Assembly (NCBI GenBank): GCA_034667465.1
Contig: JAXDJV010000021.1
Location: 132,447-196,446 of the forward strand
Length of the DNA: 64,000 nucleotides
Origin: JAOBAU01 sp034667465
GTDB taxonomy: Bacteria; Acidobacteriota; Thermoanaerobaculia; Gp7-AA8
Direction: 5' to 3'
This document shows, piece by piece, positions 48,006-55,900 of this stretch. The position numbers and the translations under genes were made by a program. The stretch's first letter is position 1. Each line of letters opens with the position of its first letter. The notes below the pieces were generated by a model. It did no database searches. It was not told the origin of the DNA and saw only the letters and a program-made list of their open reading frames with translations.

Positions 48006-48035
48006 GATTCCTCCGGTTTGCGGGTGAGTGGTGCG

Positions 48036-48449
48036 TTACTTTTTGGCGGCTTCGTGATGTTCCTTCGGTTTCGCCGAGCCCATGTCGACGGAACCGCGGA
48101 ACTTCGCCCCTTCAGCCACGATGATCTTCGGTGCTTTGATGTTGCCGTCGACCGTCGCCGTAGCGACGAGCTCGACGCGATCATCGGCCGAAATGTCACC
48201 GTCGACGCGGCCTTCCACCGTCACGTTCTTCGCATGCACGGAGGCGGTGATGCGCGCCTTCGTACCGACGCGAAGATCGCCGCCGAGGTCGATCTTTCCT
48301 TTGACTGAGCCCTCGATGAAGACAAGCTCGGATCCGGTGATCGTTCCTTCAACGGTAACGTTCTGACTGATGAACGTGCCATGGAACGACGGCTGCGGAT
48401 CGCCACTGCGGGTTGCCGGTTTCTCGTCTTTTGAAGCAAAGAGCGCCAT
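48036..48449 (-). CDS. Bactofilin (polymer-forming cytoskeletal protein)
   Basis: The 137-residue protein has the bactofilin beta-helix repeats (VTVEGTITGSELVFIEGSVKG, LRVGTKARITASVHAKNVTV, VELVATATVDGNIKAPKII) flanked by short polar tails. Bactofilins self-assemble into filaments that place cell-wall or surface machinery. It is tandem with the aldehyde dehydrogenase and divergent from the exporter operon at 48606. Confidence 0.92.
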   Translation of the reverse strand: MALFASKDEKPATRSGDPQPSFHGTFISQNVTVEGTITGSELVFIEGSVKGKIDLGGDLRVGTKARITASVHAKNVTVEGRVDGDISADDRVELVATATVDGNIKAPKIIVAEGAKFRGSVDMGSAKPKEHHEAAKK

Positions 48450-48504
48450 TGGTTTCTATCTCTCCGAATCGGGCGCGCAGCATACCAAATCCCCGTGATG
48501 CAAC

Positions 48505-48536
48505 GACTCAGCACTCTGCACTCGGCACTCAGCACG
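48505..48536. repeat. Second heptanucleotide GCACTC array
   Basis: Units read ACTCA, GCACTCT, GCACTCG, GCACTCA, GCACG and match the array at 46428-46462 in sequence and orientation. It lies in the divergent bactofilin/exporter gap (48450-48605), followed by TTTTTT. Confidence 0.82.
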
Positions 48537-48605
48537 CTTTTTTCATTAGACTCCCCCGTTCAACGAAACGGGACGTAGTCCGTACCGTTTGGGGGTAGCT
48601 GCAAC

Positions 48606-49880
48606 TTGAGACGTACACTCACCATTCTTCTCATCCTGTCGGGATTCGCCTGCAAAGGCGGCAGCAAGAAAGACGAACAGTACAAGACCGAGAAAATCGA
48701 TCGCGGGAACATCACCATGACGGTGACCGCGACCGGAACGATCTCGGCCGTGACGACCGTTCAGGTCGGCAGCCAGGTCTCCGGCGTCATCGCGCGCCTT
48801 TACGCGAACTTCAACAGCCACGTCACGAAAGGCCAGCTCCTCGCCGAGCTCGATCCGACGCCGATGCAGGCGCAGGTCGAACAGCGCCGCGCCGACGTCA
48901 CCAAGGCGCAGGTCGAGACCGGCAACGCGCGCATCACGTACGAACGCCAGCGGCGCCTCGAAGCGGCCGGGCTCGTCGCGCAGGCGGAGCTCGACGCGGC
49001 GAAAGCGCAGTACCAGTCCGCGCAGGCACAGGTGCAGCAGGCCGCGGCCGCGCTTCGTCAGGCCGAGACCAATCTCAAATACACGAAGATCCTCTCGCCG
49101 ATCGACGGCGTCGTCATCGATCGCCAGTACGACGTCGGCCAGACCGTCGCCGCATCGTTCCAGGCGCCGACGCTCTTCTCCATCGCGCAGGACCTCGAGA
49201 AACTGCAGGTCCAGGCGGATGTCGATCAGTCCGACATCGGCCGCATTCAGGTCGGACAGGTCGCGCGTTTCAACGTCGACGCATTTCCCGATCGCGAGTT
49301 CCGCGGACGCATCTCCGAGATCCGCCTCAACGCCGGCGTCAATCAGAACGTCGTCAGCTATCCGGTCATCATCGAAGTCGCGAATCCCGGCGAGCTGCTC
49401 AAGCCGAAGATGACCGCGAACGTCACGATCGAAGTCGCGCAGGTAACCGACGTTCTGCGCGTTGCGAACGCCGCACTTCGCTTCCGTCCGGCCGACGCGA
49501 AAGAAGACAAGAGCGCCGCGACGACGAGCAGCGGCGGCGACAACACCGATCGCCGCGCCGTCGCCATGGGCGGACGTCAGCGCGGCGCCGCCGGTGCTGC
49601 CGGCGCGTTTGGTGGCGGTCAGGGCGGCCCGCGTCCGCGGAAAGCGCAGACGATCTACATCATGGGCGACGACAAAAAACTGAAGCCGGTGCAGATTCGC
49701 ACCGGCATCAGCGACGGCCGCTACACCGAGATCGTCGAAGGCGAGGTGAAGCCTGGCGATCTCGTCGTCGTCGGTCTTGCGACGTCGAAGGTTGAAGGAC
49801 CGGCGGCGTTCGGAGGACAGGCCGGACCGGGTGGCGGCGGGCGGCCGGGCGGTGGCGGCGGCGGGCGAGGCGGTCGCTGA
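48606..49880 (+). CDS. Periplasmic adaptor (membrane fusion) subunit of a MacAB-like exporter
   Basis: The 424-residue protein has a lipoprotein-like N-terminus (ILLILSGFAC). A biotinyl-lipoyl domain half (GTISAVTTVQVGSQVSGVI), a coiled-coil hairpin (about 95-155), the second lipoyl half (ILSPIDGVVIDRQYDVGQTV) and a beta-barrel domain follow. A Gly/Arg-rich insert (about 295-340) and a Gly-rich tail (GGGGRPGGGGGGRGG) are unusual low-complexity additions. It bridges the inner-membrane ABC pump and an outer-membrane channel; no TolC gene is nearby. The start is TTG at 48606. Confidence 0.88.
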   Translation: MRRTLTILLILSGFACKGGSKKDEQYKTEKIDRGNITMTVTATGTISAVTTVQVGSQVSGVIARLYANFNSHVTKGQLLAELDPTPMQAQVEQRRADVTKAQVETGNARITYERQRRLEAAGLVAQAELDAAKAQYQSAQAQVQQAAAALRQAETNLKYTKILSPIDGVVIDRQYDVGQTVAASFQAPTLFSIAQDLEKLQVQADVDQSDIGRIQVGQVARFNVDAFPDREFRGRISEIRLNAGVNQNVVSYPVIIEVANPGELLKPKMTANVTIEVAQVTDVLRVANAALRFRPADAKEDKSAATTSSGGDNTDRRAVAMGGRQRGAAGAAGAFGGGQGGPRPRKAQTIYIMGDDKKLKPVQIRTGISDGRYTEIVEGEVKPGDLVVVGLATSKVEGPAAFGGQAGPGGGGRPGGGGGGRGGR

Positions 49881-49881
49881 C

Positions 49882-50640
49882 GTGCCGCGTTCCGTCATCG
49901 AGATTCGCGAACTGACGAAGGTCTACACGATGGGCGAGGTCGAAGTGCGTGCACTCGACGGCATCGATCTCATCGTCGAAGAAGGCGACTTCGTCGCGGT
50001 CATGGGTCCGTCCGGATCGGGCAAGTCGACGCTGATGAACATCGTCGGCTGTCTCGATCGTCCGACCGCCGGGCTGTACAAACTCGACGGCGTCGACGTC
50101 TCGTCGCTCGATCGCGACGAGCGCGCCGTCATTCGCAACGCGAAGATCGGCTTCGTCTTTCAAAGCTTCAACCTCCTCGCGCGAACGTCGGCGGTCGAGA
50201 ACGTCGAGCTGCCGCTCCTTTACGGAGAGCTCGGCTGGTCGAGCGGCCAGCGACACAAAGCGGCGATCGATTCACTGCATCGCGTCGGTCTCGCAGGCCG
50301 CGAAAAAAATCATCCATCCCAGTTGTCGGGAGGTCAGCAGCAGCGCGTCGCAATCGCACGCGCGCTCGTGACAAATCCCGCCATCCTGCTCGCCGATGAG
50401 CCGACCGGAAATCTCGACTCGCACACGTCGGAAGAGATCATGGCGATCTTTCAGGAGCTCAACGACAGCGGCAAAACGGTCGTGCTGATCACGCACGAGC
50501 CCGATATCGCGCAGTTCGCGAAACGGATCGTCAGCGTGCGCGACGGACGCATCCAGCACGACGAACGCCACGAACAGAACCGCGTCACGCGCCGCGGGAT
50601 CGAAGCGCCGGCGCAGCCGGTGAAGAGGAACGAGGCATGA
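49882..50640 (+). CDS. ABC transporter ATP-binding protein, MacB/LolD class
   Basis: The 252-residue ATPase has Walker A GPSGSGKST, the Q-loop FVFQSFNLLART, signature LSGGQQQRVAIARAL, Walker B ILLADEPTGNLD and the switch histidine in LITHEPD. The PTGNLDSHTSEEIM sequence is typical of MacB/LolD ATPases. The GTG at 49882 lies 1 nt after the adaptor stop. It powers the permease encoded at 50710 and, with the adaptor, forms a tripartite efflux or lipoprotein/peptide export pump. Confidence 0.93.
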   Translation: MPRSVIEIRELTKVYTMGEVEVRALDGIDLIVEEGDFVAVMGPSGSGKSTLMNIVGCLDRPTAGLYKLDGVDVSSLDRDERAVIRNAKIGFVFQSFNLLARTSAVENVELPLLYGELGWSSGQRHKAAIDSLHRVGLAGREKNHPSQLSGGQQQRVAIARALVTNPAILLADEPTGNLDSHTSEEIMAIFQELNDSGKTVVLITHEPDIAQFAKRIVSVRDGRIQHDERHEQNRVTRRGIEAPAQPVKRNEA

Positions 50641-50695
50641 GGTATGAGTAATGAGGTGTGAGGTTTTACTCATGCCTCATACCCCATGCCTCATG
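50637..50695. repeat. Heptad array in both orientations forming a hairpin
   Basis: Forward heptads ATGAGGT, ATGAGTA, ATGAGGT, GTGAGGT (50637-50664) are followed, after TTT, by inverted heptads ACTCATG, CCTCATA, CCCCATG, CCTCATG (50668-50695). ATGAGGTATGAGT pairs with ACTCATGCCTCAT with one mismatch. It overlaps the ATPase stop and fills the gap before the permease. Confidence 0.85.
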
Positions 50696-50709
50696 CCCGA
50701 GGACTCACA

Positions 50710-51939
50710 ATGAAAACATCCGCGCAGCGCCTCTGGAACATCACCCTCGTCGGACTGAAAGCGATCCTCCGCAACAAAATGCGCTCGCTGCTGACGATGC
50801 TCGGCATCGTGATCGGCGTCGGCTGCGTGATCGTCGTCGTCGCCATCGGCAACGGCGCGACGAAGTCGATTCAGGACACGATCAACTCGCTCGGCTCGAA
50901 CTTCATCATGATTTTTCCCGGTACCACGACGCAGGGCGGCGCGCGGATGTTCAGCGGCAGTTCCACGCTGACGATCGAAGACGCCGACGCCATCAAAGCC
51001 GAGGCGCCGGCAGTCGCGTACGTATCACCGAATCTGCGGACGTCGGCGCAAACCGTGGCCGGCGAATTGAACTGGGGGACATCCATTTACGGCGTCGGCG
51101 TCGACTGGCCGTTCATCCGCTCGTGGAACGTCGCCGACGGCAACTTCTTCACCGACTCCGACGTCCGCTCCGGCTCGAAAGTCGCCGTCCTCGGCGCCAC
51201 CGTTGCCGAGAATCTTTTCCCGCAGGGCGGCGCCGTCGGACAGATCGTCCGCATCAAGAACGTGCCGTTCAAAGTCATCGGCGTGCTCGATCGCAAAGGC
51301 GGCAGCACGCAGGGCCAGGATCAGGACGACCAGATCATCGCGCCGTACACGACCGTCATGAAGCGCCTCATGGGTCAGAACAAACTGTCGATGCTCTACG
51401 CGTCGGCGAAGTCGCCCGAACAGGTGCAGGAGGCGCAGGATCAGATCGACGCGCTGCTGCGCCAGCGCCATCGCATCCCGCCCGGCGGCGATGCCGATTT
51501 CATGATGCGCTCGCAGGAAGAGATCGCCAGCGCGCAGGACGCGCAGATGAAAATTCTCCGCACGCTGCTGCTCTGCATCGCCGGAGTCTCGCTGCTGATC
51601 GGCGGCATTGGCATCATGAACATCATGCTCGTCTCCGTGACCGAGCGGACGCGCGAGATCGGTATTCGCATGGCCATCGGCGCGAAAGGCCGTCACGTGC
51701 TGCTGCAGTTCCTCTTCGAGGCGATCACGCTCTCCATCGTCGGCGGTCTCCTCGGCATCGGCAGCGGTATCGGCGTCTCTTCGCTCGTCGCGAAACTGCT
51801 GAAGTGGCCGATCTTCGTCAGCCCGTCATCGATCGTGATCGCGTTCGGCGTGGCGACCGCGGTCGGCGTGTTCTTCGGGTTTTATCCCGCGCGAAAAGCA
51901 GCGCAGCTCGATCCGATCGACGCGCTTCGCTACGAGTAA
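50710..51939 (+). CDS. MacB-type ABC transporter permease
   Basis: The 409-residue protein has the MacB layout: TM1 near residues 25-50 (LLTMLGIVIGVGCVIVVVAIG), a large periplasmic MacB_PCD domain (about 55-275), then three TMs in the FtsX domain (LLIGGIGIMNIMLVSVTERTREIGIRMAIGA and following). It ends ARKAAQLDPIDALRYE, the usual coupling tail. The ATG at 50710 is chosen over an in-frame ATG 24 nt upstream, as the conserved N-terminal amphipathic helix starts here. Its stop abuts the convergent LPLAT gene at 51939/51940. Confidence 0.93.
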   Translation: MKTSAQRLWNITLVGLKAILRNKMRSLLTMLGIVIGVGCVIVVVAIGNGATKSIQDTINSLGSNFIMIFPGTTTQGGARMFSGSSTLTIEDADAIKAEAPAVAYVSPNLRTSAQTVAGELNWGTSIYGVGVDWPFIRSWNVADGNFFTDSDVRSGSKVAVLGATVAENLFPQGGAVGQIVRIKNVPFKVIGVLDRKGGSTQGQDQDDQIIAPYTTVMKRLMGQNKLSMLYASAKSPEQVQEAQDQIDALLRQRHRIPPGGDADFMMRSQEEIASAQDAQMKILRTLLLCIAGVSLLIGGIGIMNIMLVSVTERTREIGIRMAIGAKGRHVLLQFLFEAITLSIVGGLLGIGSGIGVSSLVAKLLKWPIFVSPSSIVIAFGVATAVGVFFGFYPARKAAQLDPIDALRYE

Positions 51940-52671
51940 TCAGCGCGCAACGCGCGCCGCTTCATCGCGCAGGAACTCGCCGAACTCGCGCAGCATCACT
52001 TCGGGATCGTCGGACGACGGCCGCACATACCTGACGACCATCCGTCCGCGCGCATCGATGAGCGTCGATGCGAACACGACCGGCACTCCGATCCTCTTCG
52101 CGAACTTCAGTGGTTTGATCGATGTCCATCGCGTGTCGGCCGCGGTGTCGACCGGCGTCCATCCCTCGTTCATCCGCCCTGATTCGATGTCGATGAATAC
52201 GCTCGAACCTTCCGCGAGCCGGCGCCGCATCTGCAGCAGCACCGAAGGTCCGACGATGAGCTGCGCGACGGGACGCAGCGTGCCGGAGTAGTACATCGTC
52301 TCGCGCTCGCCGCCGAGCACCGCCGTCATCTCACGACCGGCGTCGAACATCCAGCGCGTCATATGCCCGTTCAGCAGAAAGTGGCCGCTGACGATCAGCG
52401 CCGGCGTGTCAGGAAAAAGCTCGCGTCCACGCACGTCGATGTCGGGATCAAAACGAACGCGCGAGCGCGCCAGCACCCGAAGCATCATGCGCAGCGACTC
52501 TTCGCGATATCCGTCCAGTCGCGACGGACGACGCGCGTAATACGGACTGCGCCGCAAAATCGGTGCGATGAGCAGCGCGATGCGATGAGCGACCGCGTAA
52601 CGCGCGCCGCGTGGAAGGAAGCGAAACGCATTGCCCGCCACGCCGGCGAGCAGCTGGAAGATCCGTCTCAC
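51940..52671 (-). CDS. LPLAT-superfamily acyltransferase (LpxL-like)
   Basis: The 243-residue protein has SGHFLLNGHM (His97, His103) as the LPLAT active-site block and a later GSSVFIDIESGR block, then PLKFAKRIGVPVVFAS. This resembles LpxL/HtrB-type and natural-product acyltransferases of the LPLAT clan. The GTG at 52671 is 2 nt after the upstream stop and extends into RRIFQLLAG. As the last gene of the ArsR-TauE-radical SAM-diiron oxidase operon, it probably transfers an acyl chain to whatever that pathway makes (inference), not lipid A. Confidence 0.7.
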   Translation of the reverse strand: MRRIFQLLAGVAGNAFRFLPRGARYAVAHRIALLIAPILRRSPYYARRPSRLDGYREESLRMMLRVLARSRVRFDPDIDVRGRELFPDTPALIVSGHFLLNGHMTRWMFDAGREMTAVLGGERETMYYSGTLRPVAQLIVGPSVLLQMRRRLAEGSSVFIDIESGRMNEGWTPVDTAADTRWTSIKPLKFAKRIGVPVVFASTLIDARGRMVVRYVRPSSDDPEVMLREFGEFLRDEAARVAR

Positions 52672-52673
52672 GA

Positions 52674-53378
52674 CTACACCGCGACGGCACGCCGGCTCGG
52701 CGCACCGGCGTGCATCCGGAGAATGTGCCACCAGCCGCGGCTCCCCCGCCGCGCTCCTTCCAGAGCGGCCGCGCGCAGTTCATCCGTCTGCGCGACCGAC
52801 GCGATCAGCAGCGCGCCGTCCAGCGCGTGCCGATCATCCGCCGTGACGTGCTCGGTGAAGAACTGCAGCTCGTGCGCGGTGAACCCGTAGTGTTCGGCGA
52901 GCGCCGGGATCAGCAGCCGGAACGTCGGCGGCACGTTCGACTCGACACCGACCGCGATATACGCGAACGGTCCGAGCCAGTTCCCGCGATTCAGCGCATC
53001 GACGAGCCAGCGCGGCGGACCCGCCGGCGTCGCGTCGATCTCCGCGCCGGTCGCGCCGGCAGCGAGCGCGAATCGGCGGGCCAGCGCCGCATGGCGCCGC
53101 TCCGGATCGAACCTCGCTTCCTCCCCCGCCGCGTACGAGATCGTCCCTTCCTCTTCGAGCATGTTGCCGATCAGCGATCGCCGGACGGATGCATCCGTGC
53201 AGACCGCGAGAATGCCGTGCAGCGTCCGGACGAACGACTCGGTCGATGCCGCGAAATGAATCGCGAAGGACCGCACTTCGTCGCGCGACGCCTCACCGCT
53301 GCAAACGCGTGCGACGAACGGATTCTCCTCGATCGGCCGGCTGCTCGCCGCCGCCAGCAGCTCGTCCGCGAACGACAT
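52674..53378 (-). CDS. Heme-oxygenase-like diiron oxidase (HDO/CADD/PqqC fold)
   Basis: The 234-residue helical protein belongs to the iron-containing redox enzyme family. Likely metal ligands are Glu76 or Glu77 (NMLEEEG), His96, Glu146 (GVESNVP) and the triad His177-x3-Asp181-x2-His184. The last spacing is exactly that of CADD (His174/Asp178/His181). Known relatives cleave C-C bonds, hydroxylate N, decarboxylate fatty acids or make p-aminobenzoate. The ATG shares bases with the radical SAM stop (TGATG), with GGAGG upstream, so the two enzymes are made together. Confidence 0.8.
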   Translation of the reverse strand: MSFADELLAAASSRPIEENPFVARVCSGEASRDEVRSFAIHFAASTESFVRTLHGILAVCTDASVRRSLIGNMLEEEGTISYAAGEEARFDPERRHAALARRFALAAGATGAEIDATPAGPPRWLVDALNRGNWLGPFAYIAVGVESNVPPTFRLLIPALAEHYGFTAHELQFFTEHVTADDRHALDGALLIASVAQTDELRAAALEGARRGSRGWWHILRMHAGAPSRRAVAV

Positions 53379-54238
53379 CAGTAACCTCCGTCGTTCGCGA
53401 TCACGTGCTCCATGAACGGCGCGATCATCCCTTCCGGAGTCAGCCTGCCGCGAATGCTGCTGCCGAGATCCGGCCATTCGGTCAGCTGCACCTGAACGCG
53501 TCCGACTCTGAATTCGTCCGCGTGCGCGCTGAGCTCATGACGATCGATCGACACCGGATCGATTTCCGCCGCGCGGCAGAAGATGTCGAACATTTCATCC
53601 GCGCTGAACGGCGTCGTTTCCATGTAGCGGCCCATCGCTCCGATCGCGCGCAGATGAAACTCGCGGACGTTTCGCGCTTCGCGCACCGCTCGCCAGATCC
53701 TGCCGATCTCGCCTTCGTTTACGCCGCGCACGAGGATCACGCCGATCGACGTGTAGATGTGTTCCGCGCGCAGATTTTCGAACGCCAGTCGCTTTCGCTC
53801 GGCACAGCGCATCTCATCGATCGCTTCGTAAAGATCGTCATCGAATCCGCCGCTGAACGACAGATAGCAAACCTGCAGCCCGGCATCCTTCAACTCGCGG
53901 ACGTACGCGCGATCGGTGAGCTTCAGTCCATTCGTGAGCAGCATCGGATGATGACCGAAGCGGCGCACGTCGCGAATGATGTCCGGCAGATCGTGGCGCA
54001 GCGTTGCTTCGCCGCCGCTCAGACGAACGCGCGTGCCGCGCGGCAACCGCGCGAAGATGGATGAGAGCCAGCGCGCGTCGAGGTCAGGGATGATGCGGTT
54101 CGGGATGTAGCAGTTCGCGCACGTCATGTTGCAGCGATGCGTCACGTCGACCATCACGGTCAGATAGGGCGACTCCTCCGGCGCGAACGAGCGAGGAACG
54201 GACTTCGAGTGAATGGAGAACGACGCGGGAACGGGCAT
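53378..54238 (-). CDS. Radical SAM enzyme, MoaA/NifB-like
   Basis: The 286-residue protein has the cluster motif Cys36-x3-Cys40-x2-Cys43 (RCNMTCANC), a GGE-type SAM motif in VRLSGGEATLR, and later FSGGFDDDLYEAID and GVILVRGVNEG strands of the partial TIM barrel. It is short, with no visible SPASM or extra Cys cluster. The ATG at 54238 removes a non-conserved Arg-rich stretch present in a longer ORF. It is directly coupled to the diiron oxidase. Its substrate is unknown; small-molecule or peptide modification are both possible. Confidence 0.85.
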   Translation of the reverse strand: MPVPASFSIHSKSVPRSFAPEESPYLTVMVDVTHRCNMTCANCYIPNRIIPDLDARWLSSIFARLPRGTRVRLSGGEATLRHDLPDIIRDVRRFGHHPMLLTNGLKLTDRAYVRELKDAGLQVCYLSFSGGFDDDLYEAIDEMRCAERKRLAFENLRAEHIYTSIGVILVRGVNEGEIGRIWRAVREARNVREFHLRAIGAMGRYMETTPFSADEMFDIFCRAAEIDPVSIDRHELSAHADEFRVGRVQVQLTEWPDLGSSIRGRLTPEGMIAPFMEHVIANDGGY

Positions 54239-54288
54239 GTTCGCGCAATTGTGTTCGCCGCGGCTGCGGCAGCGCAAGCTGTGACGCG

Positions 54289-55011
54289 TCACGTCAGCAA
54301 CATTGCCACACCGAGCGCGAGAATGACGCCTGACACGACGCGGCGAAAATGCTGCTCCGGAATCCGGCCGAGCAGGCGCCGTCCGACGAGCGTACCGGCG
54401 ACGACACCGACCGTCGTGATCGCGATGAGCGGCCAGACGTTCGCGATCGCTCGACCTTCGTGCACGAGATAGACCGGCATCCGCACGCCGTCGACGATCA
54501 GCGCGATCGCCGTCGCCGTCGCCACGAACGCATCCTTCTCCACTTCCAGCGCGAGCATTGCGGCTGCGCGAATGCCGCCCTGATTTCCGATCAGACCGCC
54601 GAGCAATCCCGACACGCCGCCGGCTGCCCATGCGCCAACGCGGCCGAAGCGGAGCCGATCGGTGAAGCCGGTCACGCCGCCGAGGCCGGCGAAGATGAGG
54701 ATCGACGCGAAGACGATCCGGAGCTCGGGAGCGGTCGCGTACACGTGCAGCAGCGCGCCGGCCAGCCCGCCGATCGCGCTCATCAATCCGAAGGTCATGA
54801 GGACATGACGATCGAGTCGATGGCGGAGAGTCCAGAAGCGAACCGCGGTGCCGATGACGTGCGGAATCGAGACCGCGGCCACGGCGAGCTTCACGCCGAT
54901 CTGTAATCCGAGGAACGGCGTGAGGATGCTGCCGATGCCGAAGCCGGCCACCGAGGCGATGGAGCCGGCGAGCAGCGCAACGGCGAACGTGAGCGCGTCG
55001 AAGGCGGTCAT
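54289..55011 (-). CDS. TauE/SafE-family permease
   Basis: The 240-residue protein has about eight membrane segments in two TauE halves (ALLAGSIASVAGFGIGSILTPFL; WAAGGVSGLLGGLIGNQGG), the Gly-rich motifs of the family. Members export sulfite, sulfoacetate or other organosulfur anions. The ATG overlaps the arsR-like stop (ATGA at 55008-55011), so regulator and permease are coupled. The radical SAM gene starts 50 nt downstream. Confidence 0.87.
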   Translation of the reverse strand: MTAFDALTFAVALLAGSIASVAGFGIGSILTPFLGLQIGVKLAVAAVSIPHVIGTAVRFWTLRHRLDRHVLMTFGLMSAIGGLAGALLHVYATAPELRIVFASILIFAGLGGVTGFTDRLRFGRVGAWAAGGVSGLLGGLIGNQGGIRAAAMLALEVEKDAFVATATAIALIVDGVRMPVYLVHEGRAIANVWPLIAITTVGVVAGTLVGRRLLGRIPEQHFRRVVSGVILALGVAMLLT

Positions 55012-55400
55012 TCGCCGCGCGGCTGCGCCAGCTCCGGTTTCGGTGCGTACTGCAACACCCCGGTCAGGCGCGTCGAGCAGCAGGCGCGCTCGAACACGGC
55101 GCGGTCGCGCTGCATCTGCCGGTCATCCGCGAACGTGGCCAGCGTCGCGTCGAGCACGCGCGCGACGCCCGGATCACGCGGCGTGTTGATTCGATAGTGC
55201 ATCCACTTCCCTTCGCGGCGCGCGGAGACGATGCCGTTACGCCGGAGATACGCGAGGTGGCGCGAGATCTTTGGCTGCGGCTCGCCGAGCACTTCGATGA
55301 AGTAGCAGACGCACGCTTCGCCGCGCGCCATCAGGTTGAGGAGACGGAGCCGCGTCGGATCGCCGAGTGCCTGGAAGAATGTCGCGAGGTCCGCTTTCAT
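55008..55400 (-). CDS. ArsR/SmtB-family metal(loid)-responsive repressor
   Basis: The 130-residue winged-helix protein has ALGDPTRLRLLNLMARGEACVC, with Cys30 and Cys32 at the alpha3 metal-site position of ArsR-type sensors (ELCVCDL in R773). The recognition helix is EPQPKISRHLAYLRRNG. A Cys-Cys pair sits near the C-terminus (ERACCSTR). It should repress its own operon until metalloid or thiol-reactive ligand binds. The start is ATG 55400, or ATG 55415. A GTATAC dyad lies between the two. Confidence 0.85.
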   Translation of the reverse strand: MKADLATFFQALGDPTRLRLLNLMARGEACVCYFIEVLGEPQPKISRHLAYLRRNGIVSARREGKWMHYRINTPRDPGVARVLDATLATFADDRQMQRDRAVFERACCSTRLTGVLQYAPKPELAQPRGE

Positions 55401-55439
55401 CGAGCGAGTATACATTCGTCGATGCGCATGCGTCTGCCG

Positions 55440-55877
55440 TCAGCAGACGCCGGACGAAAACGAAGGCGGCGGCTCGGGATCGATGACGCCCGGCTCATAC
55501 TCCTGCCGCAGCAGCGCGCACTCGCGAATCGTCTCGACCAGTTTCTCGACGTCGAACGGTTTGCGGACCAGCGCGTGGACGCTGTCACCGAGCTTCCGCA
55601 CCAAAGGTGTTTCGTCGAAGGCGGTCATGACGAAGATGACGCTTTGTGCGTCGGGGCGAAGGCGGATGAACGCGTCGATGAAGGAGGCGCCGTCGAGTCG
55701 CGGCAGCATGAGGTCCGTGATGATCACGGCGTAGTTCGTGTCGCGGACGCGCTCGAGCGCTTCGACGCCGTCGGCGACTGAGTCGACGGACAGCGGCTCG
55801 CGCCGCATGGCAGCGACGAGGAGTCCGCGGATGGCCGGGTCATCCTCCACGATCAGTACTTTCGGCAGGGTCTGCAA
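55440..55877 (-). CDS. Stand-alone response-regulator receiver protein
   Basis: The 145-residue protein is a single REC domain: LIVEDD acidic pair, ITDLMLPRLDG phospho-acceptor Asp, VMTAFDE Thr and VRKPFD Lys. A short proline-rich tail ends SFSSGVC. The TTG at 55877 is the best start: the longer ATG at 55949 would overlap the upstream gene and adds unconserved residues. It is tandem with a second receiver 23 nt upstream; no histidine kinase is nearby. Confidence 0.83.
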   Translation of the reverse strand: MQTLPKVLIVEDDPAIRGLLVAAMRREPLSVDSVADGVEALERVRDTNYAVIITDLMLPRLDGASFIDAFIRLRPDAQSVIFVMTAFDETPLVRKLGDSVHALVRKPFDVEKLVETIRECALLRQEYEPGVIDPEPPPSFSSGVC

Positions 55878-55900
55878 ACGCCTGACGCCGCCTGCAAACT

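Noticed and set aside
46428..48536. Possible CRISPR array
   Set aside because: Units are 7 bases with no spacers and no cas genes; simple tandem heptads.
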